Assembly: GCA_052273485.1 (NCBI GenBank)
Contig: DAVZID010000009.1
Location: 7,764-71,763, forward strand
From: Anthropogastromicrobium sp052273485
GTDB lineage: Bacteria > Bacillota > Clostridia > Lachnospirales > Lachnospiraceae
Reading direction: 5' to 3'
DNA: 64,000 nt
The notes under the pieces are model-generated. The model worked only from the letters and a program-made list of their open reading frames with translations. It did not search any database and had not been told where the DNA came from. The position numbers and the translations under genes were made by a program. Shown here piece by piece: positions 1-7,667 of the stretch. The first letter of the stretch is position 1; each line of letters starts with the position of its first letter.

Positions 1-681
1 ATAGTCAATATCAGCGATCTGGGTACATACCTTATTTAAGAAATAGCGGTCATGGGAAACGACAATAACGGTGTTCTCGAAGTTAATCAAAAACTCCTCT
101 AACCAGTCGATTGCAGCAAGATCCAAATGGTTGGTCGGCTCGTCCATTAACAGGATATCCGGATTTCCAAACAGTGCTCTTGCAAGAAGAACCTTTACCT
201 TGTCTGGACCGTCAAGCTCACCCATCTTCTTATAATGAAGATCAGTTTCAATACCAAGACCATTTAACAAAGATGCAGCATCAGAATCGGCTTCCCATCC
301 GTTCATCTGTGCGAACTCTGCCTCCAGCTCACTTGCGCGGATACCATCCTCATCCGTGAAATCCTCTTTTGCATAGATGGCATCTTTTTCCTTCATAATC
401 TCGAACAGACGGGCATTTCCCATCATAACAGTGTCCAGTACAACACAGTCATCGTACTTAAAGTGATCCTGCTCGAGTACAGAAAGACGCTGTCCCGGTG
501 TCATTGTGATGCTTCCATTTGTCGGCTCAAGCTGACCAGACAAAATCTTTAAAAATGTGGACTTTCCGGCACCGTTGGCACCGATGATTCCATAGCAGTT
601 TCCCTCTGTAAACTTAATGTTTACATCCTCAAAAAGGGCTCTCTTGCCCAGACGTAATGTTACTCCATTTGCACTAATCAT
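1..681 (-). CDS. ABC-F family ATPase, YbiT/YkpA type (3' end outside window)
   Basis: This is the N-terminal 227 residues of a soluble duplicated ABC ATPase of the ABC-F group, whose members act on ribosomes in translation or antibiotic protection. It starts at ATG 681 behind a GAGAGGAAAC ribosome binding site with MISANGVTLRLG. The first nucleotide-binding domain has Walker A GANGAGKST, Walker B LLMDEPTNHLD and the H-loop VSHDRYF. The first signature reads LDGPD instead of LSGGQ. As I recall, an eroded first signature is usual in the YbiT/YkpA subgroup, and the overall layout fits that group. There are no membrane helices. The second ATPase domain and the interdomain linker lie beyond position 1. 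The family call is firm; the exact cellular role is inferred. Confidence 0.88.
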   Translation of the reverse strand, partial: MISANGVTLRLGKRALFEDVNIKFTEGNCYGIIGANGAGKSTFLKILSGQLEPTNGSITMTPGQRLSVLEQDHFKYDDCVVLDTVMMGNARLFEIMKEKDAIYAKEDFTDEDGIRASELEAEFAQMNGWEADSDAASLLNGLGIETDLHYKKMGELDGPDKVKVLLARALFGNPDILLMDEPTNHLDLAAIDWLEEFLINFENTVIVVSHDRYFLNKVCTQIADIDY

Positions 682-763
682 GTTTCCTCTCATTCTGCCG
701 CTCTTGCATCCGCGGCTTACATACGGCTCTGCTTCTATAGCTGAACCATGTCTTCTTGTTTTC

Positions 764-2446
764 TTATCCTAACAGACTGTCCTCTCTTGAGTGACAGCTG
801 AATACGATTACCTGATGACCACATTTTTTCAGCATATCAATCGCTGCGGCTAAGCGATCATCATCGTAATACGCAAATACGTCATCAAACAGGAACGGCA
901 TCGGCTCGTCCTGCCATAAAAGCTTTGCAGCTGCAACGCGGATGCTCAGGTAGATCTGCTCGATCGTTCCCCGGCTCACGCTCTCAAGCGCGACCTCGCG
1001 CTCATCGGCATACACCCTCACCTTCATATCCTGTCCGATCGAAAGCTTCTCATACTTTCCCTCTGTGATATCAAACAGGATTTTGGAAGCTTCGTTGTTT
1101 AACAGGTTTCCAAAGGTTGCGCGGATGCGCTCGGACACATGCTCCATTGTTTGTAGTGCCATATTGACGGATTCGATCTCCTCCATCAGACGGGCATTTT
1201 CAGCCGCGGCACCCTTTAATTTCTGATCATTTTCCTCAAGCGACAGAAGGATTTTTTCCTCTTCCTCTTGCTGATGAACCAGATAGGTAAGCTCTCGCTG
1301 TGCCTTCTCGTACTGCTCCTCTAGTGGCTTGCAGCGCTCGGTAGCCTCAGCTGGCATCTTTGTTTTACACTCCTCAAATGCCTTTAAGCTCTGTGACAGT
1401 TTTTCGTTTAGCTCGCTTGAAAGCTTCTTTGCCGCCAGTGCATTTTTCTGATTGTCCTTACTCTTCCATTCCGTCACAAACATCGCAACGAGGCATACAA
1501 ACGCTGCACACATACCAATCGTAATCATCCAGAAATCATTGCGGTTGGTCATGCCAACATTTTGATAACGGTAAATCGAAAAGATTCCTGCCACAACGGC
1601 AAGAAGCAGCCAGATAAGCCATCCGCGCCCACTTTTTGCTGCCATATTGGCACTACCAAATGCCGCCTCACTTGCCTTTTTGTCGGACTCATAGCGACGG
1701 CGAAGCTCATCGCGCTCTCGCTCATATGCCATCAGTTCTTCTTCTGCCTGGCGGCGCTCGCTCTGAATTTGCGTCTGAAGATCACTGCTTTGCTTCTCGC
1801 GAATATAGCGTGAACGCTGCAGACGGCTCAAACGCTTGCCGGACTCGTCCGCCATCTTTTGATTCTTCTGATGAACGCTGTCCACATCGTTTACGATCTG
1901 GGACTCAAGACTTTGCTTCTTTAATAAAAGTTCCTGTCTAGCCTTGTCCACATCGATATTCATGTTTTTGCTCTGGCTGGCGTTTGCCGCCATCTCCTGA
2001 AGCTCCTTTGCAAGCTGCGGATCGGTCGCACTCTTTAGCTGCTCGATACAGATCGTATTCAGATAGCTTGTCTCAGTAAGACCGCTTAAAATCTCGCGCA
2101 GCTTCTTCTTTGCCGGTGTAAGAGACTCACCTGTCTTGTCATCATAGACGCGAACCGTCGGCTGCGGCCGCAAAAAGTTTCGCTCAATGCGATAGATCGT
2201 ATTTTCCTTTTTAATCCACATTCTTCCGCAAAAATCATGCGGCGTCTCCCACGGAAGATAATGTTCATAGCGCTCATTTCCCTCTTCTGTATCTGGGATG
2301 CCAAACAGCATACTGCGCACAAATGCATGAATCGTGGATTTTCCGGCCTCATTTTTGCCGTAAACAATGTTCAGGCCGGATGTAAATGTAATCGTTCTTA
2401 AATGGAATTTTCCAAAATGCGTCAATTCCAGTTTTATAATATTCAC
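764..2446 (-). CDS. YhaN/SbcC-like AAA ATPase with central membrane helices
   Basis: A 560-residue SMC-like ATPase. The N-terminus has GKNEAGKST (Walker A) just after NIIKLELTHFGKF. The C-terminus has the signature region SRGTIEQIYLS and Walker B PFLFDDVFAYYDD. Between them are charged coiled coils (about 165-260 and 340-440) split by two hydrophobic helices near residues 275-325, which would hold the hinge in the membrane. No Rad50-type CxxC zinc hook is visible. Bacillus YhaN is about 960 residues as I recall, so this is a short version. Translation starts at GTG 2446 behind GGGGTAGCAG, 23 bp after the phosphoesterase stop, so the two form a transcription unit as SbcCD and YhaNO pairs do. 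Role in DNA end processing or repair is inferred from the family only. Confidence 0.8.
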   Translation of the reverse strand: MNIIKLELTHFGKFHLRTITFTSGLNIVYGKNEAGKSTIHAFVRSMLFGIPDTEEGNERYEHYLPWETPHDFCGRMWIKKENTIYRIERNFLRPQPTVRVYDDKTGESLTPAKKKLREILSGLTETSYLNTICIEQLKSATDPQLAKELQEMAANASQSKNMNIDVDKARQELLLKKQSLESQIVNDVDSVHQKNQKMADESGKRLSRLQRSRYIREKQSSDLQTQIQSERRQAEEELMAYERERDELRRRYESDKKASEAAFGSANMAAKSGRGWLIWLLLAVVAGIFSIYRYQNVGMTNRNDFWMITIGMCAAFVCLVAMFVTEWKSKDNQKNALAAKKLSSELNEKLSQSLKAFEECKTKMPAEATERCKPLEEQYEKAQRELTYLVHQQEEEEKILLSLEENDQKLKGAAAENARLMEEIESVNMALQTMEHVSERIRATFGNLLNNEASKILFDITEGKYEKLSIGQDMKVRVYADEREVALESVSRGTIEQIYLSIRVAAAKLLWQDEPMPFLFDDVFAYYDDDRLAAAIDMLKKCGHQVIVFSCHSREDSLLG

Positions 2447-2469
2447 CTGCTACCCCACTTCCCTGTCTG

Positions 2470-3531
2470 TTACCGAGTCTTCTGTACAGCATTTAAAAGA
2501 GCCTCCAAGCCACAGTAGAGCGCTTTTTGCTCACGCGCGCCTGCTGTCTCTTTCAAAAACTCCTCCAGATACATTCCGATCATGTCGTCCTTATGCTCAT
2601 CTAGTAGCGCTACCAAATTGTAATCTGGCATTGTGCTGTCGTTTACCGCTGCCACATTGCCAAGCGCTAAAAGGCGATCTCTGTCATATGGCTGTCCCGG
2701 CTGATACCGGCCCTCAAGACTGATCGTGAAGATGTTCTCACTGCCATATTGCTTCATCGCCGCCGAAAGCTTTTCTTCTAACTCATCCTCTGTAATGTCG
2801 CTTGACAAACGCACCTTGATATTAAAATACTCACGGCACGCAAATGGGATAAACTTGATCGTTGTGCTTTCCTCGTCGATCTCGCCTAAGACAAAACCAT
2901 GCTTACCGTTCTCTCTTGCGCTTAATGGCTCAAGAGATCCGGCATAGGCCATACGCTGTTCCTGCATCAGTCTTGCCTTGTGCTCGAAACCAAGTGCTAG
3001 ATAATCAAAGCCTTTTTCCGACAACTCAGTCAGATCTGCTGGCATATGATCCACATCGCCTGTGTAGCCGAGCAGAATCTGATATTCACTTTCCTTGTCT
3101 GGCCTTGCATCCTCCAGATATGGCTTTTTCTCAGTCGGCGCATGATAGCTGCATCCATGTACAGATGTACTGATATCACCCAACTGCACGCTCATGCAAT
3201 GCTTGTCCGAAAGCATATGTACCCATGGCTTCCACGGATAGGAAAGCCATGGGCTATCATCTGTAATATAGTCGGATGCTCCGGCAATCATGACAACCTC
3301 GGTGGAGGTCAGCTTACCAAACAGGTTTGCTGCCCGGTCGAGATCTGCCCAGACGGGAGGTCGATCAAAGAGATCGCCTGCGATTAAAAGCAGGTCGATC
3401 TTTTTTTCATTACACGCATCTATCACTGCAGCAAGTGAATCCCAAATTTCTTCTGCCCGGTTCTTTCCCCAGACAAACTCTGCCTCAGGGCTGCTGCCCA
3501 GATGCAAATCTGCGATGTGTATAAAGCGCAT
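2470..3531 (-). CDS. SbcD/YhaO-like metallophosphoesterase, eroded active site
   Basis: A 353-residue calcineurin-like phosphoesterase homolog that pairs with the downstream YhaN-like ATPase. I start it at ATG 3531 (MRFIHIADLHLGSS), which has a GAGGAG site just upstream; a longer reading from 3612 begins with an implausible lysine-rich stretch. Motif I (D8, H10) and motif II (G52-D53) are present. The usual GNHD motif reads GASD (84-87), so the metal-binding Asn and catalytic His are replaced. The last motif GHxH reads GFEH (181-184), and the region where a metal-binding His is expected near 153-155 reads LLGY. It may therefore be catalytically weak or dead, and act as a structural partner. 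Family membership is clear; activity is doubtful. Confidence 0.8.
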   Translation of the reverse strand: MRFIHIADLHLGSSPEAEFVWGKNRAEEIWDSLAAVIDACNEKKIDLLLIAGDLFDRPPVWADLDRAANLFGKLTSTEVVMIAGASDYITDDSPWLSYPWKPWVHMLSDKHCMSVQLGDISTSVHGCSYHAPTEKKPYLEDARPDKESEYQILLGYTGDVDHMPADLTELSEKGFDYLALGFEHKARLMQEQRMAYAGSLEPLSARENGKHGFVLGEIDEESTTIKFIPFACREYFNIKVRLSSDITEDELEEKLSAAMKQYGSENIFTISLEGRYQPGQPYDRDRLLALGNVAAVNDSTMPDYNLVALLDEHKDDMIGMYLEEFLKETAGAREQKALYCGLEALLNAVQKTR

Positions 3532-3604
3532 TCGGTCTCCTCTCTTTTTTTGTTCTATCTCTTTACTGTTTTTCTTTTTCTTGTTCTTGTTTGTGCAACC
3601 CGCA

Positions 3605-3765
3605 AGTTTCACGAACGCGGTTCGACGATTGTTTTGTCGACGTCACTTGTTCCCGCGGCGCCTTCTACGCACCTTTTCGTCTTAGATACTGCGTAAGCCC
3701 GCTCCCACACGTTCCGCCTCGTAAAAGCAACTCGTCTCACCGCTCATTCAGGTTACGAGGCTGCC
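3605..3765 (-). other. Structured intergenic element, copy 1
   Basis: The 287-bp gap between asnS and the phosphoesterase holds no credible gene. It contains a perfect 9-bp inverted repeat GCCTCGTAA (3716-3724) / TTACGAGGC (3753-3761), a smaller TCGAC/GTCGA stem, and an AACCGC/GCGGGTT stem next to it, read on the minus strand. Four blocks at 3608-3615, 3633-3642 (TTTGTCGACG), 3653-3658 (CCGCGG) and 3673-3680 (CTTTTCGT) recur in the same order near 61.2 kb. It could be a leader RNA for the phosphoesterase-ATPase pair, a small RNA or a short repeat. No function is assigned. Confidence 0.5.
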
Positions 3766-3818
3766 ACCATAAACTCTACTCATCTGCCAAGCAAGGTTAT
3801 CCTTGTTATAAATATACA

Positions 3819-5210
3819 TTAGATGTCACAGTTATTTACAGTTCTCGGGAACGGAATGACGTCACGGATGTTGCCCATTCCGGTCAGGTACATAACGCAA
3901 CGCTCAAATCCCAGACCAAAGCCTGCATGACGTGCACTTCCGTACTTTCTTAAATCCAGATAGAAACCGTAATCCTCTTCCTTTAAGCCAAGCTCCTTCA
4001 TACGGTTTGTCAGCTTTGTATAGTCGTCCTCTCTCTGGCTTCCTCCGATGATCTCACCGATACCTGGAACGAGGCAGTCCATAGCGGCAACGGTCTTTCC
4101 GTCGTCGTTCTGCTTCATGTAGAATGCCTTGATTTCCTTTGGATAATCCGTTACGAATACTGGACGCTTGAAAATTTCCTCGGTCAGATAACGCTCATGC
4201 TCGGTCTGTAAATCGCAGCCCCAGCTTACCTTGTAATCAAACTTATCGTTGTGCTTTTCAAGCAGCTCGATTGCCTCTGTGTAGGTAACATGACCAAACT
4301 CAGAGTTTAATACATGATTTAATCTGTCTAACAGGCCCTTGTCGATGAAGGAATTGAAAAACTCCATCTCCTTTGGTGCCTTCTCTAATACGTAACGGAT
4401 GACATACTTCAGCATGTCCTCTGCTAACTTCATATCGTCATTCAGATCTGCAAATGCCATCTCAGGCTCGATCATCCAGAACTCTGCTGCATGACGTGTG
4501 GTGTTGGAGTTCTCTGCACGGAAAGTCGGTCCAAAGGTGTAGATGTTTCTGAATGCCATTGCATAGGTCTCGCCATTTAACTGTCCACTTACAGTCAGAT
4601 TGGTTGGCTTACCAAAGAAATCCTGAGTATAATCTACCTTGCCATCCTCAGTCTTCGGGATGTTGTTTAAATCCATGGTAGTTACCTGGAACATCTCGCC
4701 TGCACCCTCGCAGTCACTTCCGGTAATCAGTGGAGTGTGTACATAGACAAATCCCTTCTCCTGGAAGAACTGATGAATAGCAAATGCGATCAGAGAACGA
4801 ACGCGGAAAACAGCCTGGAAGGTGTTTGTACGCGGACGCAGATGGGAAATGGTACGCAGATACTCCATGCTGTGACGCTTCTTCTGTAACGGGTAATCCG
4901 GTGTAGATGCACCCTCAACGGTAACCGTCTCAGCCTGAATCTCAAATGGCTGCTTTGCCTGTGGAGTGGCAACTAAGGTTCCCTTTACGATCAGTGCGGT
5001 ACCTACGTTGCACTTTGAGATCTCTGCAAAGTTCTCCATGGTATCATGATATACGATCTGAATCGTCTCAAAGCTGGTTCCATCGCTCAGTACGATAAAT
5101 CCAAATGTCTTAGAATCGCGGATACTGCGGATCCATCCTCCTACTGTTACTTCCTTATCCATATACGCGTCCGGCTGCGCAAAAATTTCGCGGACTGTAG
5201 TTAATTCCAT
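3819..5210 (-). CDS. asnS: Asparagine--tRNA ligase
   Basis: A 463-residue class IIb aminoacyl-tRNA synthetase that charges tRNA-Asn with asparagine in the cytoplasm. Residues 1-110 form the OB-fold anticodon-binding domain (KEVTVGGWIRSIRDSKTFGF). The catalytic core carries class II motif 2 (FRAENSNTTRHAAEFWMIEPE) and motif 3 (GFGLGFERCVMYLTG with the following Arg). The length is normal for bacterial AsnRS and both ends look intact. ATG 5210 follows AAGGAGGCCACT. A strong promoter lies about 75 bp upstream. I looked for a T-box leader, common on Firmicute synthetase genes, and found no T-box core, so regulation by uncharged tRNA is not supported. Confidence 0.96.
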   Translation of the reverse strand: MELTTVREIFAQPDAYMDKEVTVGGWIRSIRDSKTFGFIVLSDGTSFETIQIVYHDTMENFAEISKCNVGTALIVKGTLVATPQAKQPFEIQAETVTVEGASTPDYPLQKKRHSMEYLRTISHLRPRTNTFQAVFRVRSLIAFAIHQFFQEKGFVYVHTPLITGSDCEGAGEMFQVTTMDLNNIPKTEDGKVDYTQDFFGKPTNLTVSGQLNGETYAMAFRNIYTFGPTFRAENSNTTRHAAEFWMIEPEMAFADLNDDMKLAEDMLKYVIRYVLEKAPKEMEFFNSFIDKGLLDRLNHVLNSEFGHVTYTEAIELLEKHNDKFDYKVSWGCDLQTEHERYLTEEIFKRPVFVTDYPKEIKAFYMKQNDDGKTVAAMDCLVPGIGEIIGGSQREDDYTKLTNRMKELGLKEEDYGFYLDLRKYGSARHAGFGLGFERCVMYLTGMGNIRDVIPFPRTVNNCDI

Positions 5211-5283
5211 AGTGGCCTCCTTTAAGTGAATGAAATTGAGACAGCAATTCCTTTTTCAGAACAGCTGCACACAGTTGTTTATA

Positions 5284-5312
5284 ATTATACCGCGAATAAG
5301 CCAATATGACAA
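5284..5312 (-). promoter_or_regulatory. Sigma-A promoter of asnS
   Basis: Reading the minus strand, TTGTCA (5312-5307) and TATAAT (5289-5284) are separated by exactly 17 bp, a near-consensus housekeeping promoter. It predicts a leader of about 65-70 nt before the asnS start. Confidence 0.7.
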
Positions 5313-5455
5313 CTGCCTTTTTTCGCAAACCCAATACTTTACGGAGTTTTTTTAATTATTTTTCAATATCAATTTTGACATTGCAACCTACATTTTTTTC
5401 AAGACTTACTATTAAAATGGCTATTGCACAATAAATTCTTCCAATCTATTCTATA

Positions 5456-5484
5456 TTGATTTTCTATTGCCTATAGCATATAAT
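5456..5484 (+). promoter_or_regulatory. Promoter for the cysteine desulfurase gene
   Basis: TTGATT (5456-5461), a 17-bp spacer and TATAAT (5479-5484) point to the plus-strand gene at 5608. Transcription would start near 5491, giving a leader of about 117 nt that begins with the hairpin at 5493-5518. A second TATAAT-like sequence at about 5564 lacks a good -35. The remaining part of the 397-bp gap is AT-rich with no gene visible. Confidence 0.6.
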
Positions 5485-5492
5485 AATTGCAA

Positions 5493-5518
5493 AATCCCCC
5501 AGCATTTGCCGGGGGATT
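5493..5518 (+). other. 5'-terminal leader hairpin
   Basis: AATCCCCC (5493-5500) and GGGGGATT (5511-5518) form a perfect 8-bp stem closed by an inner GC/GC pair around ATTT. It sits at the predicted mRNA 5' end of the cysteine desulfurase gene. On the minus strand the stem is followed by TTTTGCAATT, so a terminator for minus-strand read-through is an alternative reading. Confidence 0.6.
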
Positions 5519-5607
5519 GCCAAATTGTACTTTGCAAGTCAACTTCCGGGTTGCATCCCTTCATATAATAAACTAGAAGCTATCACACCAGAAAGAAAGG
5601 CAAACTC

Positions 5608-6789
5608 ATGACTCGAATCTATCTCGACCACGCCGCAACGACCCCACCTCTGCCAGAGGTCTGCGACACTATGCTCTCTTATATGACACGCGAATGGGGC
5701 AACCCATCCTCGTTATATGATTTCTCCGATGAACCGCGCCGTGGTGTGGCAGAGGCGCGCGCACATACCGCCGCCCTAATTCACGCAGATCCAAAGCGCA
5801 TCTTCTTCACCTCTGGCGGCTCCGAATCTGACAGCTGGGCACTGATTGGCTGCGCGCGCCTGCTTCGAAGCCAGGGCAATCACATCATTGTATCCGCGAT
5901 TGAACACCATGCCATCTTGCACGCGGCGGCCTTCCTCGAAAGCGAAGGCTTTGTCGTAACCTACCTATCTCCAGATGCCGCCGGCTTCATTCGCCCGGAA
6001 AGCTTACGCCAGGCCATGCGCCCAGATACGATTCTTGTGTCGATCATGATGGCAAACAATGAGATCGGCACGATCGAGCCGATCGCAGACCTCGCTTATA
6101 TCGCACACACGCACGGCTGTGAGGGGTGTCTGTTTCACACAGATGCGGTTCAGGCATATGGTCAGATTCCGATTGACGTGCAACGCCAGGGCATCGACCT
6201 TTTAAGTGCGAGTGGTCACAAAATCTACGGTCCAAAGGGCATCGGCCTTTTGTATATCCGTGAAGGAATTGAACTGACACCACTGATCTTTGGCGGCGGT
6301 CAGGAGGGCGGCATTCGCGGTGGCACTGAAAACGTACCGGCCATTGCTGGCTTTGGCACAGCCGCCATGGTTTCTGCCGTCCAAATGCGCGCCACGATGC
6401 GCCACGAAAGCGCCCTGCGCGACTATTTGATCCGCCGCGTCTTAAACGAGATTCCATTCTGCCATTTAAATGGAAGTTCCCGAAATCGTCTTCCAGGCAA
6501 CGCAAACTTCGCGTTTGAATATGTAGAGGGAAGTTCCCTTTTGATGATGCTCGATGCACAGGGTATCTGCGCGTCATCGGGCTCTGCCTGTTCCTCTGCG
6601 TCGGCCACACCGTCCCACGTACTGACCGCTATCGGCCTGTCGGACGATCTTGCTCGCGCCTCGCTTCGTCTGACGCTTGGTCGCGAAACAACAAAAAAAG
6701 AGCTGGACACGACCGTTTCCATCTTAAAAGAAACAATCGGCCAGCTTCGAAGCATTTCCGATTCGTATCAGGAGCGCATCTCACGATAA
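5608..6789 (+). CDS. Cysteine desulfurase (NifS/IscS family)
   Basis: A 393-residue PLP-dependent class V aminotransferase-fold enzyme that removes sulfur from cysteine to form an enzyme persulfide for Fe-S clusters or thiolation. It shows the N-terminal YLDHAATTP, the PLP-stacking His in AIEHHAIL, the PLP lysine in SASGHKIYGPKGIG and the active-site Cys in the loop SSGSACSSASATPSHVL. That loop is of the longer group I (NifS/IscS) type. No scaffold (iscU/sufU), thiI or mnmA lies next to it, so the sulfur acceptor is unknown. Its 3' end overlaps the convergent permease gene by 22 bp. Its codon use is richer in C and G at third positions than the folate region further right. Confidence 0.92.
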   Translation: MTRIYLDHAATTPPLPEVCDTMLSYMTREWGNPSSLYDFSDEPRRGVAEARAHTAALIHADPKRIFFTSGGSESDSWALIGCARLLRSQGNHIIVSAIEHHAILHAAAFLESEGFVVTYLSPDAAGFIRPESLRQAMRPDTILVSIMMANNEIGTIEPIADLAYIAHTHGCEGCLFHTDAVQAYGQIPIDVQRQGIDLLSASGHKIYGPKGIGLLYIREGIELTPLIFGGGQEGGIRGGTENVPAIAGFGTAAMVSAVQMRATMRHESALRDYLIRRVLNEIPFCHLNGSSRNRLPGNANFAFEYVEGSSLLMMLDAQGICASSGSACSSASATPSHVLTAIGLSDDLARASLRLTLGRETTKKELDTTVSILKETIGQLRSISDSYQERISR

Positions 6790-7667
6790 CCGCCTTTTCG
6801 CTTGCTGTATAGACTGTGAACAGCAAGCACAAGCTCTAGCGCAACCACTGCTGCCTGTACAAGAAGACTTACGGGCAGCCAGTGCTGCGTAATCCAGTTT
6901 TGCTTATAATTTCCCATGTAGTTGATCATATCAAAAATCGCCGTACGGCTTCCTGCCTGATTGTTTAACACACCATAAAATGTCACTACTGGATTTGCCA
7001 GCAACAGATAGTGATACCAGGCAACCGGACTTCCCAATTGATCTCCATAATTTGCCGAGCGATATAAAAGACCCGGTGTCAGATGAATAAGCATCGTTCC
7101 ACCAATGAGAATCAGATTTGCTGCGTACGCAGAAAGTGCGGCATAAACCGAGCGGTGTGCACCAGCGGAGCAAAGAATGGAAAGTGTGCAAATTTCAAGT
7201 GCCACAATCAAAAGCACACTGATCATCGCAACAAGATCGCGCATCTGAACACCGCCGTACACAAAGACGAGTGAAAATACTGGAAGTGACGTGACAAGCA
7301 GCACAAAAATCATATTCATGCATGAGATAAGCTTTCCCAAAATCACCTGCCATGGAGAAACACCTGTTGAGAAAAACAGTTCCAGATTTCCGTTCTCGTG
7401 TTCCTGACTGATGCCTGTTCCTGCAAGCGCTGGCGCGATAAAAACAATCATCAGACATTCCGCCATCGCAAGCGTCAGATACAGCTGCAAAAGCGCCGCA
7501 TAGTCATTTTCACTGCTTGTCTTTATATAACGTACCATATTGATAAAGACAATCACCGCGATCACTGCAATCACACTGTTCACCGCAAGCACAGCGAACA
7601 AGAATGCCTTGCTGCGATTTGCTGCCCAGCGATCTTTTTCATAGATTGGATTCTGAAATTTGATCAT
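6768..7667 (-). CDS. ABC-2 type transporter permease
   Basis: A 299-residue integral membrane protein with about six hydrophobic helices (near residues 22-46, 62-85, 105-132, 142-168, 175-197 and 268-288). After the second helix comes the sequence GTGISQEHENGNLELFFSTG, the cytoplasmic motif typical of ABC-2 permeases (GldF/NosY-like). It is the last gene of the two-component/ABC operon and overlaps the ATPase gene by 4 bp (ATGA), so the two are translationally coupled. ATG 7667 follows GGGGACGAA. Its 3' end overlaps the convergent cysteine desulfurase gene. Substrate is unknown. Confidence 0.85.
   Translation of the reverse strand: MIKFQNPIYEKDRWAANRSKAFLFAVLAVNSVIAVIAVIVFINMVRYIKTSSENDYAALLQLYLTLAMAECLMIVFIAPALAGTGISQEHENGNLELFFSTGVSPWQVILGKLISCMNMIFVLLVTSLPVFSLVFVYGGVQMRDLVAMISVLLIVALEICTLSILCSAGAHRSVYAALSAYAANLILIGGTMLIHLTPGLLYRSANYGDQLGSPVAWYHYLLLANPVVTFYGVLNNQAGSRTAIFDMINYMGNYKQNWITQHWLPVSLLVQAAVVALELVLAVHSLYSKRKGGYREMRS

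Noticed and set aside
1562..1941. Plus-strand open frames inside the YhaN-like gene
   Set aside because: They are antisense readings of a well-supported coding region with no start signals.
3600..3660. tRNA gene suggested by GGTTCGA in the intergenic region
   Set aside because: No acceptor stem, anticodon arm or D-arm can be drawn around it.
5211..5607. T-box leader for asnS
   Set aside because: No T-box core sequence or antiterminator is seen; a plain promoter sits about 75 bp upstream of the start.
6044..6610. Long minus-strand open frame (188 codons) inside the cysteine desulfurase gene
   Set aside because: Antisense to a complete enzyme with all motifs; its length reflects the GC-rich third positions.
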